Positions 60,530 to 64,000 of a DNA stretch of 64,000 nucleotides are shown one piece after another; position 1 is the first letter of the stretch, and each line of letters starts with the position of its first letter. Where the stretch lies: the NCBI RefSeq assembly GCF_014200605.1, contig NZ_JACHCE010000006.1, forward strand, positions 186,001 through 250,000, given 5' to 3'. A program made the translations under genes and the position numbers. The DNA is from Pedobacter cryoconitis. GTDB lineage: Bacteria > Bacteroidota > Bacteroidia > Sphingobacteriales > Sphingobacteriaceae. The notes below the pieces were generated by a model, which was not told the origin of the DNA, did no database searches, and saw only the letters and a program-made list of their open reading frames with translations.

Positions 60530-61948
60530 TTATGCCAGCAAATAAGGTCTTTCCTGATATGTTTTCCATAAAAGCTCTGCGAACAGACTATTTGCCCTTG
60601 CATAAGGTGAGCCAGTGAATTGTTTTGGATTATCAGGATCGAAGGATTCATGTAAGAATCCTGTTTCTCCATGACATTTCTGCAGCATTTTCAAACAAAG
60701 TTTAATTTCTTCGTCATCAGTACTGGTAAGTGCCCTTGCAATGATACTCATTGGCCAGATCATATGTTTGGTAATACGCGGACTCCCTATTCCTTCAGCG
60801 AGCTTACCTTTATAAAAAAACGGATTATCTTCAGAATGAATCATTTTTCTTGTATTCAGATATACTTCATCTGTCATAGATAAAGCACCCAGATAAGGTA
60901 AAGACAGCAAGCTAGGAATATTTGCATCATCCATCAGGTTATAGCTTCCCATTCCATTAATCTCATAGGCATATATTTTACCGTAAACAGCATGGTCTAC
61001 AATTGCATATTTTTGTAATGCCTGTCTGACTTCTAACGCCAGTGCATCCATATCTTTAGCAACCTGCTCATCGGCTTTAATTACCCTGAATAATTCAGCG
61101 GCCTGACGCAGGCTCACCACCGCAAAAAAGTTAGAAGGAACAAGAAAAGAGAAAACAGTTGCATCCTCACTCGGCCTGAAAGCAGAACAGATTAGCCCTA
61201 CCGGTTTCACAGGATAACCAAAACCTTCCATAGGCAAACTATCTGTTGCCCATAAAGTAGTACGTTGAAAATGATAAGGACCATTATTCTCTTTGCGCTG
61301 CTGCTCTTTAAAAGTCTTTAAGATTGTCCTTATTGCGTCCTGCCATTTTGCATCAAAGAAACTTGTATCTTTAGTTTGCTGCCAGTACCGATAAGATAAA
61401 CGTATTGGATAACAAAGTGAATCCAGTTCCCATTTACGCTCATGAACTCCAGGCAGCATAGTTGTCAGGTCATCTTTCATCGCTCCTACTTTAGCAGGGT
61501 CATTATAAAAAGAACTCGCATAAGGATCTTTAAGAATATAGCTTACCTGCCTGCTGATGACTCCGCCAACCAGGTTCCTCAGCCCTTTATCTCTTCTTAA
61601 AAATGGCAGATAAGCCCACATATGGACACTGCTATCTCTCAGCCACATCGCATCGATGTCCCCGGTATTGATATAGGTATCAGATTTTCCATTGAGCTCA
61701 GAATAGCTAACCAGATTATCAAGTGCATTTGGAAAGCAATTATTGAATAACCAGGCCAGTTCTTTATTTTTCACTTTATCGGTAAACTCAGTAATCGCAT
61801 TTTCAACTGCTTTACTTGTAAAACGACGTAGTTCTATTGGTTTTCTCACTACAGGAAATTCTGGTTCGGCAGCGAATGACAATAGCTTACCCGACATCAT
61901 TGCAGCCGTCAAAAGCCCGGCTTTCTGCACAAAAGATCTTCTTCTCAT
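60530..61948 (-). CDS. GH125-type exo-alpha-mannosidase
   Basis: 472 residues. The N-terminus MRRRSFVQKAGLLTAAMM is a Tat-like signal. The (alpha/alpha)6 domain begins with YINTGDIDAMWLRDSSVHMWAYLPFLRRD (GDIDAMWLRDS at 96-106), the GH125 (formerly DUF1237) hallmark. LTTMLPGVHERKWELDSLCYPIRLSYRYW, then DDANIPSLLSLPYLG and SPRITKHMIWPMSIIARAL follow. Characterised members release terminal alpha-1,6-mannose with inversion, as from N-glycans or yeast mannan. Exported; stands alone, with no SusC/SusD pair next to it. Confidence 0.9.
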   Translation of the reverse strand: MRRRSFVQKAGLLTAAMMSGKLLSFAAEPEFPVVRKPIELRRFTSKAVENAITEFTDKVKNKELAWLFNNCFPNALDNLVSYSELNGKSDTYINTGDIDAMWLRDSSVHMWAYLPFLRRDKGLRNLVGGVISRQVSYILKDPYASSFYNDPAKVGAMKDDLTTMLPGVHERKWELDSLCYPIRLSYRYWQQTKDTSFFDAKWQDAIRTILKTFKEQQRKENNGPYHFQRTTLWATDSLPMEGFGYPVKPVGLICSAFRPSEDATVFSFLVPSNFFAVVSLRQAAELFRVIKADEQVAKDMDALALEVRQALQKYAIVDHAVYGKIYAYEINGMGSYNLMDDANIPSLLSLPYLGALSMTDEVYLNTRKMIHSEDNPFFYKGKLAEGIGSPRITKHMIWPMSIIARALTSTDDEEIKLCLKMLQKCHGETGFLHESFDPDNPKQFTGSPYARANSLFAELLWKTYQERPYLLA

Positions 61949-62139
61949 TTAATATACATATCAGTTCAACTCAGCACTCTGTGAAATCAACAAACAAATG
62001 CCTCTATTGTTAAAAGAATCCAATATTATATATTTTTTTTAGATTTCTTCCCCTGTTTATGCATATATTAAATGAAGGACAAGATAAATGTCTAGTATTT
62101 TAATAGTTCTTTTATTTCAATAAAAACTATATTAGCCCC

Positions 62140-63360
62140 ATGGACAGCTTCTACAAAAATTATAAAGGGATAATCTGGCTGATAGCTGGCATCATAGCAG
62201 GAAGTATAGCTGGTTTAATATTTGGCGAGCGTGTCAAAGTGCTTAAACCAATAGGAGAAATCTTCCTTAATCTTTTGTTCACAGCTGTTATCCCCCTAGT
62301 ATTTTTCTCTATTTCTTCAGCAATCGGAAGCCTGAAAGAAACGAATAAACTAAGTAAAATGATGGCTGTCATGGTTTTGGTATTTCTCTCTACTATACTA
62401 ATCTCTGCATCGCTGACAATCCTTGCCGTTAAAATATTCCCTGTTCACGAACATATGACCAACACTCCGTTAACAGAAACCATAGTTAAGAAGCCATTTG
62501 GAGACCAGATTACACAACTGCTTACAACCAGTGAATTCTTTGAGCTTCTTTCCAGAAAAAGTATGCTGGCTATGATTATATTTTCCGTACTTACCGGTTT
62601 CGCAACACTCCGTTCAGGTGAATATGGAGCAGCATTTTCAAATTTTCTGAATGCTGGCAATGAAGTTTTCAAAAATGTATTTATCATTATCATGAAACTG
62701 GCACCTGTAGGATTAGGCGCTTATTTTGCCTATCAGGTGGGCGTTTTTGGTCCGCAGCTATTTGGCAATTACGCCAGATCTCTGGGATTGTATTATGGAA
62801 CAGGAGCTTTCTATTTCGTTTTTATTTTTACCTTTTACGCTTTTATAGCAGGTGGTGTGAAAGGCATAAAAAAATACTGGAACAACAATATTATTCCATC
62901 AGCCACTGCAATAGGTACCTGTAGCAGCATTGCGAATATACCTGCTAATTTAGATGCCGCGGAAAAAATTGGTATTCCTGGTTATATAGCTAATGTAACA
63001 ATTCCATTGGGTGCAACTCTGCATAAAGACGGATCAAGTATTTCATCCATCATTAAAATGGCCGTTGTATTTGCCATGTTCGGCAAAGGCTTTGATAATA
63101 TGGAAACGATAATGATTGCTCTGGGTATGACTGTATTGGTCAGTATTGTCGAAGGGGGTATTCCTAATGGGGGTTATGTAGGTGAATTACTTTTTATTTC
63201 CGCTTATGGTTTTCCTCCCGAAGCTTTGCCACCGGCGATGATCATCGGAACATTAGTAGATCCGATGGCCACCTTATTAAATTCAACCGGCGATACCGTA
63301 GCTGCAATGTTAGTTGCAAGATTTACGGAAGGTAAAAAATGGCTTTCTACAAAGGCATAA
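62140..63360 (+). CDS. dicarboxylate/amino acid:cation symporter (DAACS)
   Basis: 406 residues with about eight spans and two re-entrant hairpins. Family signatures: LGERVKVLKPIGEIFLNLLFTAVIPLVFFSI-type start, the serine-rich hairpin GTCSSIANIPANLDAAEKIGIPG (about 264-286), PLGATLHKDGSSISSI (about 291-306) and GGIPNGGYVGE then DPMATLLNSTGDTVAAMLVARF at the end. It imports glutamate, aspartate or C4-dicarboxylates with Na+ or H+. The HKDGSS version of the usual NMDGTA loop suggests a different substrate preference. Confidence 0.9.
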   Translation: MDSFYKNYKGIIWLIAGIIAGSIAGLIFGERVKVLKPIGEIFLNLLFTAVIPLVFFSISSAIGSLKETNKLSKMMAVMVLVFLSTILISASLTILAVKIFPVHEHMTNTPLTETIVKKPFGDQITQLLTTSEFFELLSRKSMLAMIIFSVLTGFATLRSGEYGAAFSNFLNAGNEVFKNVFIIIMKLAPVGLGAYFAYQVGVFGPQLFGNYARSLGLYYGTGAFYFVFIFTFYAFIAGGVKGIKKYWNNNIIPSATAIGTCSSIANIPANLDAAEKIGIPGYIANVTIPLGATLHKDGSSISSIIKMAVVFAMFGKGFDNMETIMIALGMTVLVSIVEGGIPNGGYVGELLFISAYGFPPEALPPAMIIGTLVDPMATLLNSTGDTVAAMLVARFTEGKKWLSTKA

Positions 63361-63991
63361 AACCATTTTCGATATTATCATCATGTAATCCGATTACAGA
63401 ATAGTGTCTTGGCAGATACCATGTAACCGTTTGCATCATATTTCTATAGTGAGTTTCTGTTTCAAAACGATCCGGAGTAATATTAAAAGCCAGATCCTGC
63501 TTCAATTCCTCTCCAATCTTGCGTGCCATCAACAGGACTTTAGGCCCTTCTATACCATTCAGTTCAAAGAAGTCCTTTAATAATTTTCTGGTTTCAGATG
63601 GAAGTATAGTTTCTGCAGGTTGTCCGACCATAATTTCTTCACCCTCAGCAACTACTTCTTCGGTACTGCTGCTAATGCTGAACTGACTGTCTTCTGCTGT
63701 GAAGAAACTACCATTCAAATGATAGTTTAAGAGATCTCCATAAGATAATACCCAGTCTGGCTGCCCTTCTCCAGGATTAATTACCACACCGTATCCTCTT
63801 TCCAGCAGGAAATCACTAATCATTCTTTCAATATAAAAAGATTGGTACTCTTCACCTGGTTCAGGAACAAATAATTGAAAATAAGGGAAACCATCTGGCC
63901 CGGCTATAATCTGTGGTGTACCGCATCGCAGACTCGCAAGAGGCAAATCAGCCAGAAAGCGGCTTACCCAGTCTTCGTCCCTTTGCTCCAT
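63347..63991 (-). CDS. hypothetical protein at the right edge
   Basis: 214 residues from ATG at 63991; the frame stays open to the edge, so a start further right is possible. Begins EQRDEDWVSRFLADLPLASLRCGTPQII and holds QPDWVLSYGDLLNYHLNGSFF, an acidic segment and the end HYSVIGLHDDNIENGFMPL. No signal peptide, span or known motif. Overlaps the convergent symporter gene by 14 nt. Function unknown. Confidence 0.7.
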   Translation of the reverse strand: MEQRDEDWVSRFLADLPLASLRCGTPQIIAGPDGFPYFQLFVPEPGEEYQSFYIERMISDFLLERGYGVVINPGEGQPDWVLSYGDLLNYHLNGSFFTAEDSQFSISSSTEEVVAEGEEIMVGQPAETILPSETRKLLKDFFELNGIEGPKVLLMARKIGEELKQDLAFNITPDRFETETHYRNMMQTVTWYLPRHYSVIGLHDDNIENGFMPL

Positions 63992-64000
63992 TGGTACAGC

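Noticed and set aside
1..64000. tRNA, rRNA, CRISPR array, insertion sequence or prophage
   Set aside because: No T-loop/acceptor pattern, spaced repeat, transposase or phage gene was seen on either strand.

Overview
The window reads as a chromosomal segment of a Bacteroidota bacterium of the Sphingobacteriaceae, most like Pedobacter. The signs are low GC, SusC/SusD pairs with FecR, DUF5686 and DUF4397 proteins, RES-Xre and C1B-type peptidase families, a serine palmitoyltransferase with other sphingolipid genes, and promoters of the Bacteroidota type (-7 box TAnnTTTG). Genus is an inference. No rRNA, tRNA, CRISPR array, insertion sequence or prophage was seen.

Layout. Positions 1-10216 (minus strand) hold a FecR-regulated SusC/SusD uptake locus. 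It ends in two DUF3738-like proteins, one of them a thioredoxin-FKBP fusion, and a secreted subtilisin-like protease cut by the window edge. Positions 10433-16620 (plus) carry a glycosyltransferase made of two tandem GT2 domains, a GH78-type rhamnosidase, a Crp-like regulator and a MauE/DoxX membrane protein. The same 17-base palindromic motif lies before the glycosyltransferase and before the MauE gene. Positions 16625-21247 hold small genes, DinB with a WYL regulator, a leaderless solute-binding protein and a DUF92 protein. Positions 21320-32160 hold an outer-membrane barrel, a DUF5686 protein and a TolC-RND-adaptor-AraC efflux operon.

Positions 32479-35871 form a tight operon headed by a RES/Xre toxin-antitoxin pair, followed by an NAD(P)-dependent dehydrogenase, a UbiA-like membrane protein and a methyltransferase. 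A perfect 19-bp inverted repeat stands before it. Positions 35956-39588 pair a COG0523 metal GTPase with an M1 zinc aminopeptidase. Positions 39813-46671 hold a C1 peptidase, rpiA, a Gfo/Idh/MocA oxidoreductase, a thioesterase, a decayed metE remnant, a lone receiver domain, a TPR protein and xseBA.

The most coherent system is at 46777-56599. In transcription order it has a TetR regulator, serine palmitoyltransferase, an NAD-dependent SDR, a PgpA-like phosphatase, a GtrA-like protein, DUF5686, a CDP-alcohol phosphatidyltransferase fused to DUF4833, a fatty-acid-hydroxylase-type protein and an AUR1-like PAP2 protein. Together these could make a sphingoid base, hydroxylate its acyl chain and add a phospho-headgroup, probably inositol. 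Matching inverted repeats next to Bacteroidota -7 boxes lie before both tetR and spt, so the TetR protein probably controls itself and the committed step.

Positions 56677-64000 hold an XRE regulator, an ECF sigma factor overlapping a membrane-anchored barrel protein, a DUF4397 lipoprotein, a GH125-type mannosidase, a dicarboxylate symporter and an unrecognised gene at the right edge.
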